The position numbers and the translations under genes were made by a program. DNA of 32,941 nucleotides from Clostridia bacterium (GTDB taxonomy: Bacteria; Bacillota; Clostridia; Oscillospirales; CAG-272): NCBI GenBank assembly GCA_017464565.1, contig JAFTZH010000038.1:1-32941 (forward strand), read 5' to 3'. How positions within the stretch are numbered: the stretch's first letter is position 1; each line of letters begins with the position of its first letter. The notes below the pieces were generated by a model. It did no database searches. It was not told where the DNA came from and saw nothing but the letters and a program-made list of their open reading frames with translations. Positions 1-8,641 of this stretch are shown here, piece after piece.

Positions 1-125
1 GTGCCTTTTTGCAAAAAGGCACTCCCCCCAAACCCCCCTCTTCAAAAAACTTTAAACGTTGGGTATGGTTTGGGATTTTTGTCTTGCTTTCTGCGGAGAG
101 CTTAATTTAGATTTTTATCATACTT
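1..125 (+). repeat. Dispersed hairpin repeat, copy A
   Basis: The copy opens with a perfect hairpin (GTGCCTTTTTGC pairing with GCAAAAAGGCAC, 1-22). A C-rich run, the string CAAAAAACTTTAAACGTT and the block GCGGAGAGCTTAATTTAG follow. The same order of blocks occurs at 7887-8005 and, reversed, at 21457-21585; a shortened version is at 19756-19830. This copy lies beyond the 3' end of the minus-strand nicotinate phosphoribosyltransferase gene and may be cut by the window edge. No coding potential is seen. Confidence 0.75.
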
Positions 126-196
126 GGTAGGAGCTTGTTAGTGTTAGATTAAGACCAATCGTGTTCTTCATCTCCCCAATTAAAACCCACAGTATA

Positions 197-1654
197 TTAC
201 TTTACGTTTATTTTTCTGTGCTCCGCTATCATATCGTGCTTGATATCCCAGAGCTTCTGCGAGAGGTCTACGTAATAATTGTGAGGATTGTTAAATCTCT
301 TTACCTCGTCCCACATACCCTCTATTTCTTCGGCGCAATGAGCTTTTATTTCTTCTATAGAGGGAAGGGTATATATAAGCTTTCCGTTCTCATATATTTT
401 CTGCTGAAGCTCCTCCGCCGTATAATCGGTGAGCGTTTTGCGCTTCCACGTATGCTCGGGGTCAAAAAGCTCGATAGGCTTGGAATCGTCGATAGTCTCG
501 TCGTAAACGCACATAAGGTCGGCTTCCGCCTTTCCGCTTTCCTTTCCGCGCAGACGGTATATTTTCTTGAAATGAGGCGTGGTTATTTTACCTACGTTCT
601 CGCTTATTTTTATTTTGGGAAGGATATCGCCGTTTTCGTTCTCAACGGCGCAAAGCTTGTATACTCCGCCGAAAACGGGATCGCTTTTCGCCGTTATAAG
701 CCTCTCTCCGACGCCGAACGCGTCTACCTCGGCGCCCTGTCTGATAAGCTCTCTTATGAGATATTCGTCGAGCGCGTTGGAGACTACTATCTTACATTCG
801 GGAAAGCCCGCGTCGTCGAGCATTTTTCTTGCTTTTTTTGAAAGATAGGTTATATCTCCGGAATCTATTCTTATGGCGCATTTTGTGATGCCCTTTGGAA
901 CGAGAACCTCACGAAAGGCTTTTATTGCGTTGGGTATACCGCTTTCAAGCACGTTAAAGGTATCTACGAGAAGAGTTACGTTGTTCGGATATATCTCGCA
1001 ATAGGTCTTGAACGCTTCGTATTCGCTGTCGAACATCTGTACCCAGGAGTGTGCCATCGTACCCGTCGCTGGAACTCCGTAGTCTCTGTCAACTATAGTG
1101 CACGCCGTCGAGCCGCATCCTCCGATATACGCCGCTCTCGCTCCGAGCATAGCTGCGTCGGCACCCTGCGCGCGCCTTGAGCCGAACTCGCTGATGGCGC
1201 GTCCCTTTGCCGCTCTCGCGAGTCTTGAGGCTTTGGTGGCAATAAGGGACTCGTGATTTATTATCATCAGAACGTAGGTCTCGATGAACTGCGCTTGTAT
1301 AGCGGGAGCTTTGACTGTCACAAGCGGCTCTCCGGGGAATACTACCGTACCCTCGGGTATAGCCCAGATATCGCCCGTAAAGCGAAAATTCTTCAAATAG
1401 CCGAGAAATTCCTCGCAGAAGCAGTTTTTCGAGCGGAGAAACTCAATGTCCTCATCGGTAAATTTAAGATTTTCTATATAGTCCACAATTTGCTCAAGTC
1501 CTGCCGCGACGGCGTAACCGCCGTTGTCTGGATTGCTGCGGTAGAAAACGTCGAAGTAGACCGTCTTATCTCCAAGACCGCACTGAAAATATCCGTTGCC
1601 CATAGTGAGCTCGTAATAGTCGCACAGCATAGTCAGATTTCTTTTTACGTCCAT
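197..1654 (-). CDS. pncB: Nicotinate phosphoribosyltransferase
   Basis: The 485-residue protein would join nicotinate to PRPP to give nicotinate mononucleotide, the entry step of the Preiss-Handler NAD salvage route, in the cytosol. It starts MDVKRNLTMLCDYYELTM, typical of the family. It carries EFGSRRAQG and GTMAHSWVQ (the His that is phosphorylated in characterised members), then RIDSGDI and FGVGERL in the phosphate-binding half. Length fits the long bacterial form. A GGAGG site lies about 8 bases before the ATG. The gene is divergent from an NAD synthetase across 159 bases, so both ends of the salvage pathway sit side by side and could share control. Nicotinamide phosphoribosyltransferase is less likely given these motifs. 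Confidence 0.95.
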   Translation of the reverse strand: MDVKRNLTMLCDYYELTMGNGYFQCGLGDKTVYFDVFYRSNPDNGGYAVAAGLEQIVDYIENLKFTDEDIEFLRSKNCFCEEFLGYLKNFRFTGDIWAIPEGTVVFPGEPLVTVKAPAIQAQFIETYVLMIINHESLIATKASRLARAAKGRAISEFGSRRAQGADAAMLGARAAYIGGCGSTACTIVDRDYGVPATGTMAHSWVQMFDSEYEAFKTYCEIYPNNVTLLVDTFNVLESGIPNAIKAFREVLVPKGITKCAIRIDSGDITYLSKKARKMLDDAGFPECKIVVSNALDEYLIRELIRQGAEVDAFGVGERLITAKSDPVFGGVYKLCAVENENGDILPKIKISENVGKITTPHFKKIYRLRGKESGKAEADLMCVYDETIDDSKPIELFDPEHTWKRKTLTDYTAEELQQKIYENGKLIYTLPSIEEIKAHCAEEIEGMWDEVKRFNNPHNYYVDLSQKLWDIKHDMIAEHRKINVK

Positions 1655-1748
1655 AAATTTGACCTCCGTATGTTAAAGAAAGTATTGTTATTTTTTGGTA
1701 CTGTGTGATAAAAAATACCGTAATATACGTAAAAAATTAAATTTCGTA

Positions 1749-1777
1749 TTGTATTTTAACGAAAAAGAAGGTATAAT
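1749..1777 (+). promoter_or_regulatory. Sigma-A-type promoter of nadE
   Basis: TTGTAT at 1749-1754 and TATAAT at 1772-1777 are separated by 17 bases. A second TATAAT sits at 1783-1788. The start codon of NAD synthetase follows at 1814 after an AGGAGA ribosome site. The divergent pncB promoter must lie in the same intergenic region but is less clear. Confidence 0.65.
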
Positions 1778-1813
1778 TAACGTATAATACAACTGTTTAG
1801 ATAGGAGATAAAT

Positions 1814-3742
1814 ATGAAGCACGGTTTTATAAAGGTTGCGGCGGCAACGCCTCATATTTCTGTAGCCGACTGTAAAGCCAATATTTCGCGTATACGCGAG
1901 ATATACAAGACCTGCTGTGAGCGGGGAGTAAAGATACTCGTATTTCCCGAGCTTTGCATAACGGGGTATACCTGTTCAGACCTTTTCTATTCCGACGTAT
2001 TATTACGCTCGGCCCGCGAAGCTTTGCTCAAATTCGTGAAAGCGACGGAGGATTCCGATATGATTAGTATAGTCGGTTTACCCCTCGTTGTCAATGATAA
2101 AATTTATAATTGTGCCGCAATTTGTCAAAAAGGACAAATTTTAGGTATAGTTCCCAAGACTAATATACCAAATTACGCAGAATTCTGCGAAGCGAGATAT
2201 TTCTCTCCCGCGCCTGCGGAAAACGATACCGTCGCGCTCGGCGGGGAAGAGATACCTTTTGGCACGAAGCTCCTTTTCGCGTGCCGTGAGATACCCGAGC
2301 TTAAGCTCGCGGTCGAGATATGCGAGGATCTTTGGGCGGCAAGCTCACCATCGTCGTCTCATTCGTCGGCGGGAGCTTCCGTTATAGTCAATCCTTCCGC
2401 ATCAAACGAGACGGTGGGTAAGGACGATTACGTAAGACTTCTCGTAAAGTCTCAATCGGCAAAATGCGTATGCGCGTATATCTTTTCTTCCTGCGGAGAG
2501 GGTGAGTCTACAACCGACGTCGTATTCGGCGGACGATCGCTTATCGCGGAGGGAGGAAATATACTTGCGGAAAGGCTTCCTTTTGATGAAACTCCGGGGA
2601 CGTTTATCGAGAGTGAGGCGGACGTAAGCCGTCTTGCCTTTGACCGCAGACGGATAAATACCCACAAGCCTGACGCTTCGGGCTATAAAAGAATAGAATT
2701 TTCTCTTGACGTTTCAGATACCGAGCTGACGCGCGAGATTGACGCTCACCCGTTTATTCCGGCATCTACCGACGAGCTTTCAGCTCGCTGTTCGTATATA
2801 CTGTCTATACAGGCGCACGCTCTTAAACAGAGGATTGAGAGGGCATACGCCAAAAAGTGTGTTATCGGTATATCTGGCGGACTTGATTCCTGCCTCGCTA
2901 TGCTGGTTGCCGCAAGGGCGCTTGACCTGCTCGGACGTCCGAGAACCGATATAGTGGGAGTTACTATGCCGTGCTTCGGAACTACCGAAAGAACGCGTTC
3001 AAACGCCGAGATACTTTGCTCCGAGCTTGGCGCGGAGCTGAGATGCGTCGATATCGGACGCTCTGTAAAACAGCATTTTGAGGATATCGGACACGACGCA
3101 GAAAATCATAACGTCGTATTTGAGAACGCGCAGGCAAGGGAGAGAACGCAGGTTATTATGGATATAGCTAACGCCGAAAACGGTATCGTCGTCGGAACGG
3201 GAGACCTATCCGAGCTTGCTCTCGGCTGGGCGACGTATAACGGCGATCATATGTCGATGTACGGCGTGAACGCGGGCGTTCCTAAAACTCTTATAAGGTA
3301 TATCGTAAAATGGTATGCCGAGAAAGCCGAGAGTGAAGGAAAGGGAAAGCTATGCGAGGTATTGCTTGACATTCTCGATACTCCCGTAAGTCCCGAGCTT
3401 CTGCCCGCCGACGAGAAGGGAGATATCGCGCAGAGAACCGAGGATATAGTGGGACCTTATGAGATACACGATTTTTACCTTTACAATATGGTAAGGTTCG
3501 GCTTCGCTCCCGATAAATTGTACCGCCTTGCGAAAATAGCCTTCCGCGGAGCTTATTCCGACGAGGTGCTGCTCAAATGGCTAAAGAATTTCGTGAGAAG
3601 ATTTTTCTCACAGCAGTTCAAGCGCTCCTGTCTGCCCGACGGACCCAAGGTTGGCTCCGTGGGACTGTCTCCGAGAGGGGATTTCAGAATGCCGAGCGAC
3701 GCGTCGCGAGAGGAATGGATGCGTATAGCGGATACGCTTTGA
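1814..3742 (+). CDS. nadE: Glutamine-dependent NAD+ synthetase
   Basis: The enzyme amidates nicotinate adenine dinucleotide to NAD+ using ammonia released from glutamine. The 642 residues show the two expected parts. An N-terminal nitrilase-like glutaminase carries Glu46 (FPELCITGY), Lys115 (VPKTNIPNY) and Cys170 (VEICEDLW) as the catalytic triad. A C-terminal synthetase has the ATP PP-loop SGGLDS at residues 354-359, followed by GTGDLSELALGW and KVGSVGLSPRGD. Length is normal for the fused glutamine-dependent type. It is divergent to pncB, so the two act in one pathway, with the NadD adenylyltransferase step presumably encoded elsewhere. A strong terminator follows directly. Confidence 0.96.
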   Translation: MKHGFIKVAAATPHISVADCKANISRIREIYKTCCERGVKILVFPELCITGYTCSDLFYSDVLLRSAREALLKFVKATEDSDMISIVGLPLVVNDKIYNCAAICQKGQILGIVPKTNIPNYAEFCEARYFSPAPAENDTVALGGEEIPFGTKLLFACREIPELKLAVEICEDLWAASSPSSSHSSAGASVIVNPSASNETVGKDDYVRLLVKSQSAKCVCAYIFSSCGEGESTTDVVFGGRSLIAEGGNILAERLPFDETPGTFIESEADVSRLAFDRRRINTHKPDASGYKRIEFSLDVSDTELTREIDAHPFIPASTDELSARCSYILSIQAHALKQRIERAYAKKCVIGISGGLDSCLAMLVAARALDLLGRPRTDIVGVTMPCFGTTERTRSNAEILCSELGAELRCVDIGRSVKQHFEDIGHDAENHNVVFENAQARERTQVIMDIANAENGIVVGTGDLSELALGWATYNGDHMSMYGVNAGVPKTLIRYIVKWYAEKAESEGKGKLCEVLLDILDTPVSPELLPADEKGDIAQRTEDIVGPYEIHDFYLYNMVRFGFAPDKLYRLAKIAFRGAYSDEVLLKWLKNFVRRFFSQQFKRSCLPDGPKVGSVGLSPRGDFRMPSDASREEWMRIADTL

Positions 3743-3751
3743 TATATTTTC

Positions 3752-3780
3752 AGCCTCGGGATATTTTCCCGAGGCTTTTT
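3752..3780 (+). terminator. Intrinsic terminator after nadE
   Basis: AGCCTCGGGA pairs with TCCCGAGGCT and is followed by TTTTT. It closes the nadE transcript before the next promoter at 3803. Confidence 0.9.
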
Positions 3781-3802
3781 AATTTAAAAATCGCGTCGGA
3801 TA

Positions 3803-3831
3803 TTGAAAACGGGGAAAAAATAATGTATAAT
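3803..3831 (+). promoter_or_regulatory. Sigma-A promoter of the PPTase/fumarase unit
   Basis: TTGAAA (3803-3808) and TATAAT (3826-3831) are spaced by 17 bases, 42 bases before the phosphopantetheinyl transferase start codon. It lies immediately behind the nadE terminator, so a new transcription unit begins here. Confidence 0.75.
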
Positions 3832-3872
3832 ATAGGCTGTATTGAAAGAGTAAATTTTTTCTTGGGGGAATT

Positions 3873-4565
3873 ATGACCGCGGTTTGTGTTTTTGCTCCCT
3901 TTGATAAGAATATCGAAAAGCCTTCGGATTACCCCGAATACGGCGAGGTGCTCGCGCGCTTCGGGGAGAAGGAGCGAGGGAGAATAGAAGGAATAAAAAG
4001 AGCGGAGACGGCTTTGCTCTCCTTTGGGGGCTTGATTTGTCTCAAACGCCTTACAGACGGTATCGCTCCCGAAAATAAAAAGCTTACCGTTTTGAGAGAC
4101 GGACTTGGCAAGCCTTTTTTTGAGGAGGCTGGTATAGGAAGTTTCAATATCTCACATTCGGGCAGGCTGTCGGCGGCTGTCTTTACGGCGGACTCGGATA
4201 GGGGAGTGGGAATAGATATCGAGAGGATAAGGGCGAGAGAGGGTTTTGACTCGATATCAAAAAGGTTTTTCTGCGAGAGGGAGAGAGAATATATATCGCG
4301 TTCCGCTTCTCCCGAAAAGGCATTTTACACGATATGGACGGCAAAGGAGTCCTATTCTAAATATATCGGCAGGGGACTTTCTTCTATTGCCGATACCGAC
4401 GTTTTCTCTGTGTCGGAGCGCCGAGAGGCGTATTTTTCACACTACGCTCTCAAAGCCGACGAAGAGGATTATATTATGACGGTGTGCGCGCCTTTGCGCG
4501 AAAGGACGGAAATTATTAACGGAAACGGAGACGTTGAGATATATGAAATACAGAGTGGAATATGA
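3873..4565 (+). CDS. 4'-phosphopantetheinyl transferase (Sfp/AcpT type)
   Basis: The 230-residue protein would transfer phosphopantetheine from coenzyme A to a serine of carrier proteins. Family landmarks are visible: GVGIDIERI with the Mg-binding Asp115 and Glu117, then [14 protein letters not shown] with Glu159 and Lys163. SFNISHSG precedes them, as in Sfp. The size fits Sfp (about 220-240) rather than the short AcpS (about 120). The ATG follows a GGGGGA site. Its 3' end overlaps the fumarase gene, implying cotranscription. No polyketide or peptide synthetase gene is in the window, so the carrier partner (fatty-acid ACP or a secondary-metabolism carrier) cannot be told. Confidence 0.88.
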   Translation: MTAVCVFAPFDKNIEKPSDYPEYGEVLARFGEKERGRIEGIKRAETALLSFGGLICLKRLTDGIAPENKKLTVLRDGLGKPFFEEAGIGSFNISHSGRLSAAVFTADSDRGVGIDIERIRAREGFDSISKRFFCEREREYISRSASPEKAFYTIWTAKESYSKYIGRGLSSIADTDVFSVSERREAYFSHYALKADEEDYIMTVCAPLRERTEIINGNGDVEIYEIQSGI

Positions 4566-5919
4566 TTCTATGGGTGAGGTAAGAGTTCCCGAGGGCAAAT
4601 ATTGGGGAGCGCAGACCGAGAGAAGCAGAAACAACTTTCCGATAGGAATAAACGAGGAGACGATGCCGAAGGAGATAATACACGCCTTCGGAATACTTAA
4701 ACGCGCGGCGGCGGAGGCTAATTTTGAGCTTATTCCCGAAAGAATGACGAAAGAGAAGCTTGACGCTATATCCCGCGTGTGCGGTGAGATAACGGCGGGT
4801 GAGCTTTCGGAGCATTTTCCGCTCGTCGTATGGCAGACGGGGTCGGGGACTCAATCCAATATGAACGCTAACGAGGTCATCGCCAATCGCGCCAACGGAC
4901 TTGCGGGCAAAAAGCTTCTTCATCCGAACGACGACGTGAATATGTCGCAGTCCTCAAACGATACCTTTCCGACCGCTATGCATATAAGCGCGGTGCTGTC
5001 GATAGAGGACAGGCTTCTTCCCGCGCTCGACCTTCTTATAAATACGTTTGTAAGGCTTGAAGAAGAGAACGCGGGGGTAGTAAAAAGCGGAAGAACGCAT
5101 CTTCAAGACGCTACGCCGATTGCCTTCTCGCAGGAAATCTCGGGTTGGAGAGCTTCTCTTGAAAAGGACAGAAAAATGATAAAAAGCTCGCTTGAGGGAC
5201 TTTACGAGCTGTCTCTCGGCGGAACCGCCGTCGGAACGGGACTTAACGCCCCCGAGGGCTTCGGCGAGGCTGCGGCAAGGGCGGTGGCTCGTCTTACGGG
5301 CAAGCCATTCGTGAGTGCCGACAATAAGTTCCATTCGCTTACCTCAAAGGACGAGCTTGTGTTCGCGCACGGAGCGCTGAAGGCTCTTGCGGCGGATATG
5401 ATGAAGATAGCCAACGATATAAGGTGGCTCGCGTCGGGACCCCGTAACGGACTTGCCGAGATATATATTCCCGAAAACGAACCGGGGTCGTCTATTATGC
5501 CGGGCAAGGTAAATCCCACTCAATGCGAGGCGGTAACTATGGTTGCCGTTCAGGTAATGGGAAACGACGCGGCGGTGGGAATAGCGGCGTCGCAGGGAAA
5601 TTTTGAGCTGAACGTGTTTATGCCCGTCTGCGCCTACAATTTTTTGCAGTCGGTAAGACTTCTCGCGGACGCTATACGCTCGTTTAACGACAACTGCGCC
5701 TCGGGAATAATAGCTAACCGTGAAAAGATGCGCTCAAATCTTTACGGCTCGCTTATGCTCGTAACGGCGCTCAATCCGCATATAGGATACGAGAACGCCG
5801 CGAAGGTGGCTAAGCTTGCGTATAAAGAGAATATCACTCTCAGGGAAGCTTGCGTGCGGCTTGGATTTATGAGCGCGGAAAAATTTGACGAGATTTTCAG
5901 ACCCGAAGATATGGTGTGA
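4543..5919 (+). CDS. fumC: Class II fumarate hydratase
   Basis: It interconverts fumarate and malate. The 458 residues carry the superfamily signature [22 protein letters not shown] with the family's conserved His, [14 protein letters not shown] and [11 protein letters not shown], all typical of iron-free, tetrameric FumC. I place the start at the ATG at 4543, which aligns with other FumC N-termini (…[19 protein letters not shown]). A TTG at 4534 is possible but sits only 3 bases from the GGAG site at 4527-4530. The gene overlaps the preceding transferase by 23 bases. Malic enzyme follows 24 bases downstream, so the pair could run fumarate to malate to pyruvate. Aspartase is excluded by length and by the FumC-like N-terminus. 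Confidence 0.95.
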   Translation: MKYRVEYDSMGEVRVPEGKYWGAQTERSRNNFPIGINEETMPKEIIHAFGILKRAAAEANFELIPERMTKEKLDAISRVCGEITAGELSEHFPLVVWQTGSGTQSNMNANEVIANRANGLAGKKLLHPNDDVNMSQSSNDTFPTAMHISAVLSIEDRLLPALDLLINTFVRLEEENAGVVKSGRTHLQDATPIAFSQEISGWRASLEKDRKMIKSSLEGLYELSLGGTAVGTGLNAPEGFGEAAARAVARLTGKPFVSADNKFHSLTSKDELVFAHGALKALAADMMKIANDIRWLASGPRNGLAEIYIPENEPGSSIMPGKVNPTQCEAVTMVAVQVMGNDAAVGIAASQGNFELNVFMPVCAYNFLQSVRLLADAIRSFNDNCASGIIANREKMRSNLYGSLMLVTALNPHIGYENAAKVAKLAYKENITLREACVRLGFMSAEKFDEIFRPEDMV

Positions 5920-5943
5920 TAAACGATAAAGAGGTAAATTATT

Positions 5944-7116
5944 ATGGATATAAAGCAGGAATCGCTAAAGAAGCATTACGAGTGGAACGGAAAAATAGAG
6001 GTGGTTTCACGCTGTGAGATAAAGGACAAAAAGGATTTATCTCTTGCGTATACGCCGGGGGTTGCCGAGGCGTGCCTCGTGATAGAGAAGGATATAAACA
6101 AATCTTACGAACTTACGAGGCGCAATAATCTCGTGGCGGTCGTTACCGACGGGAGCGCGGTGCTGGGACTTGGAGATATAGGTCCCGAGGCTGGAATGCC
6201 CGTTATGGAGGGAAAGTGCGCTCTTTTTAAGGAGTTTGCCGACGTTGACGCTTTTCCTATATGCATACGCTCGAAGGACGTTGACGAGCTTGTGCGGACT
6301 ATATATCTTATTTCGGGAAGCTTTGGCGGAATAAACCTTGAGGATATAAGCGCGCCCAGATGCTTTGAGGTGGAGAGGCGCTTAAAAGAGATATGCGACA
6401 TCCCCGTTTTTCACGACGACCAGCACGGAACGGCTATCGTCGTAGCGGCGGCGCTTATAAACGCGCTCAAGGTTGTAAAGAAGGACGTAGGAAGAGTAAG
6501 AGTGGTTATCAACGGCGCGGGCTCTGCGGGCTGCGCGATAGCCAAGCATCTTATTAATATCGGGGTCGAGGATATAATTATGGTTGACCGCTTCGGCATT
6601 ATAAACAGAGAGGACGAAGGTTTGAACTCGGCGCACAGGGAAATGGCGGCTCTTACGAACAAGGGCTGTATGTCGGGAAGCTTAGCCGACGCTCTGCGCG
6701 GTGCCGACGTTTTCGTGGGAGTTTCGGCGCCGGGTGTCGTGAGCGCAGATATGGTGCGTTCTATGGCAAGGGACGCGATAGTTTTTCCTATGGCAAATCC
6801 CACGCCCGAGATTATGCCCGACGAGGCTCTTGCGGCAGGCGCGAGAATAGTTGGAACGGGCAGGTCGGATTTTCCGAATCAGATAAACAACGTGCTCGCT
6901 TTCCCCGGAATATTCAGGGGAGCGCTTGATTGCAGGGCTTCCTGTATAAACGAGGAGATGAAGGCGGCTACCTCCTTCGCACTTGCCTCGCTTATACCCG
7001 ACGCGGAGCTGTCGGAGGACAATATAATCGTTTCCGCTCTTGACAAAAGGGTAGCGGGGACGGTTGCCGGCGCCGTAATAAAGGCGGCGCGTGAGAGCGG
7101 AGCGGCGAGAATATAA
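5944..7116 (+). CDS. Malic enzyme (NAD(P)-dependent malate dehydrogenase, decarboxylating)
   Basis: It oxidatively decarboxylates malate to pyruvate and CO2. The 390 residues match the short bacterial form without a phosphotransacetylase tail. Visible motifs are YTPGVAEAC, TDGSAVLGLGDIGPEAG, INLEDISAPRCFEVE and FHDDQHGTA (metal and substrate site), then the Rossmann fingerprint INGAGSAGCAIAKHL and MANPTPEI. Cofactor preference is not readable with confidence. The start follows GAGGTAAATTATT. It lies just behind fumarase, suggesting a small C4-dicarboxylate unit that feeds pyruvate and reducing power. Confidence 0.94.
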   Translation: MDIKQESLKKHYEWNGKIEVVSRCEIKDKKDLSLAYTPGVAEACLVIEKDINKSYELTRRNNLVAVVTDGSAVLGLGDIGPEAGMPVMEGKCALFKEFADVDAFPICIRSKDVDELVRTIYLISGSFGGINLEDISAPRCFEVERRLKEICDIPVFHDDQHGTAIVVAAALINALKVVKKDVGRVRVVINGAGSAGCAIAKHLINIGVEDIIMVDRFGIINREDEGLNSAHREMAALTNKGCMSGSLADALRGADVFVGVSAPGVVSADMVRSMARDAIVFPMANPTPEIMPDEALAAGARIVGTGRSDFPNQINNVLAFPGIFRGALDCRASCINEEMKAATSFALASLIPDAELSEDNIIVSALDKRVAGTVAGAVIKAARESGAARI

Positions 7117-7158
7117 GCGCGGAATTGAGGGAAATATATAAAAAAGAGAGTAATTCAA

Positions 7159-7872
7159 ATGGAGAGATTTAAAAATATAATAAAAGAATACGGCGCCAAA
7201 ACCGAGCTTCACGCTCACACGAGTCCCGTCAGCAAATGCTCGTGTATTACGCCGCAGGATATGGCGAGGGTATACGGTGAGCTTGGCTGTGATGCAGTGG
7301 TTATTACCAATCATTTGAATATGAACTGGACCGAGGGCGACCCGTCGCAGAGAGCCGAAGAGTATTTGAACGATTATTACGAGACGAAAAAGCTGGGAGA
7401 CGCAAGCGGTCTTTCGGTAATACTCGGAGCGGAGCTTTGCTTTGACGGAAGCAGAAACGATTATCTCGTATACGGTATCGAGCCTTCGGATATCGAAAAG
7501 ATGATATATTATCTCGACAAAGGGATAGAGGCGTTTTACAGAGATTTCAAAAGCGGGAAGAATCTGATACTTCAGGCTCACCCGTTCAGAAAAAATATGA
7601 CGCTCGCTCCGCTTGACGCGATTGACGGGATAGAAACCTTCAACTGCCATCCCGCGCACAATTCAAAGATAGGAGAGGCGGCGAGATACGCGAGAAATAA
7701 CGGTCTTCTGGTGAGCGGAGGCACCGATTATCACGACTCCGGCGACGAGGGAATATGCCTTATGCGCTCAAGAATGGCTCCGAGAGATTCGTTTGATATA
7801 GTCGAGATATTGAAATCCCGCGACTATCTCTTTGACCTTTCGGGCAGTATCGTATTTCCGTACGGGTATTGA
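7159..7872 (+). CDS. PHP-domain metal-dependent phosphoesterase
   Basis: The 237-residue protein is a single PHP domain. It has the HxH of motif I (ELHAHTSPVSKCS), VITNH in motif II, LGAELCFDG, a QAHPFR block and GGTDYHD near the C-terminus, which together bind two or three metals. Family members include histidinol phosphatase, RNase AM-like 5'-3' exonucleases and polymerase PHP domains; the substrate cannot be assigned. It follows malic enzyme by 42 bases on the same strand and may be cotranscribed. A hairpin repeat starts 14 bases after the stop. It is not HisJ by any specific motif that I can see. Confidence 0.85.
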   Translation: MERFKNIIKEYGAKTELHAHTSPVSKCSCITPQDMARVYGELGCDAVVITNHLNMNWTEGDPSQRAEEYLNDYYETKKLGDASGLSVILGAELCFDGSRNDYLVYGIEPSDIEKMIYYLDKGIEAFYRDFKSGKNLILQAHPFRKNMTLAPLDAIDGIETFNCHPAHNSKIGEAARYARNNGLLVSGGTDYHDSGDEGICLMRSRMAPRDSFDIVEILKSRDYLFDLSGSIVFPYGY

Positions 7873-7886
7873 TTTTGTTTTTATAT

Positions 7887-8005
7887 GGGGGAGGGACTTT
7901 TTGCAAAAAGTCCCTCCCCCAAAACCCCCATCCAAAAAACTTTATACGTTTTGGGTTTGATTTTGGATTTTTGCTTTACTTTCTACGGAGAGCTTAATAT
8001 GGGTT
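7887..8005 (+). repeat. Dispersed hairpin repeat, copy B
   Basis: The most complete copy. A perfect 34-base palindrome at 7887-7920 (GGGGGAGGGACTTTTTGC and its complement) is followed by CCCC, CAAAAAACTTTATACGTT, a T-rich tract with GGATTTTTGCTT, and TACTTTCTACGGAGAGCTTAATA. These blocks match copies A and D in the same order. The hairpin may also stop transcription of the PHP gene, but the repeat body goes well beyond a terminator. Confidence 0.8.
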
Positions 8006-8048
8006 TTCTTAATACATACTACACGGATATAGTCAAAATAGCTACACA

Positions 8049-8086
8049 GCAGAAAGGTCGTCGTATTGACCTTTCTGCGTTTTGTT
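8049..8086 (+). terminator. Intrinsic terminator in the gene-free stretch
   Basis: GCAGAAAGGTC (8049-8059) pairs perfectly with GACCTTTCTGC (8068-8078) and is followed by GTTTTGTTT. It may end the fumarase/malic enzyme/PHP transcript. Confidence 0.75.
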
Positions 8087-8641
8087 TGGATAAAGCAATA
8101 ATCCCCGACGCATCTTAAAAATGCGTCGGGAGGAGGGGGTTCAGGGGGTTTTCACCCACTGACACGCTTCTTCGGTTCACTTCTTGTCGTGTAACAAGAA
8201 GTGAACATAAATCCCCAAAACAAACTATCTTCTGCGGAGTGAAGAACTCGACAGGTCTTTATCTTTACGGGAGGGCAAGTCCCTCTCCTACTATGCTTTA
8301 TATCTATAATCATACTTACCCATATTGTACTTTTTGATTTTTATTTTTTTAATCATAAATGATTTTTATTGGGAGATATATTTGTTGAATTAAAGTATAG
8401 CTTGTGGGGAAAGATAAAGAAACCAAGCCGTCCTCGGAACAAAATGCTGTTTCGAGGACGGTTCTTTTTATTTTACGTTACTCCGCGGCAAGCTTGCCGC
8501 ACAAGCTTGCGATTAGCTTCGCTAAGAATGTGCTGTGTCTAAATAACACAAAATATTTGTCTTATATTTACCTTTATTTAGATATATTTATATGTTATAA
8601 TGATATAAATTATATAAAATTGTTCAAAGAGGAAATTCGAT
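8087..8641. other. Gene-free intergenic stretch rich in stem-loops
   Basis: No convincing gene lies between the PHP gene and the SGNH pseudogene. It holds a hairpin at 8104-8130 (CCCGACGCAT / ATGCGTCGGG), a perfect 12-bp hairpin at 8175-8206 (GTTCACTTCTTG / CAAGAAGTGAAC) and a 16-base palindrome at 8485-8500 (GCGGCAAGCTTGCCGC). Fragments at 8238-8330 (CTGCGGAGTGAAGA, GGGAGGGCAAGTCCCTC, ATCATACTT) recall pieces of the dispersed repeat. The stretch 8320-8400 is AT-rich. A TATAAT at 8596-8601 could be the -10 box of the SGNH gene; no good -35 box is seen. Confidence 0.6.
8426..8475 (+). terminator. Intrinsic terminator without an obvious gene
   Basis: CCGTCCTCGGAACA (8428-8441) pairs with TGTTTCGAGGACGG (8448-8461), with one G-T pair, and is followed by TTCTTTTTATTTT. 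No open reading frame of note ends here. It either ends an upstream transcript or belongs to a small RNA starting in the AT-rich stretch near 8340-8400. Confidence 0.7.

Noticed and set aside
161..841. Plus-strand open frame of 226 codons at the left end
   Set aside because: It is the shadow of pncB on the opposite strand, with Phe/Tyr/Leu-rich nonsense composition.
6682..7659. Minus-strand open frame of 325 codons
   Set aside because: It spans the ends of malic enzyme and the PHP gene, both with clear motifs on the plus strand; the translated text has no recognisable features.
7885..8118. Plus-strand open frame of 77 codons behind the PHP gene
   Set aside because: It is a translation of the dispersed repeat and of the terminator at 8049-8086; there is no coding character and no ribosome site.
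8175..8206. CRISPR-like or repeated array from the cluster of stem-loops at 8049-8206
   Set aside because: The hairpins differ in sequence and spacing; there are no direct repeats with unique spacers and no cas gene.
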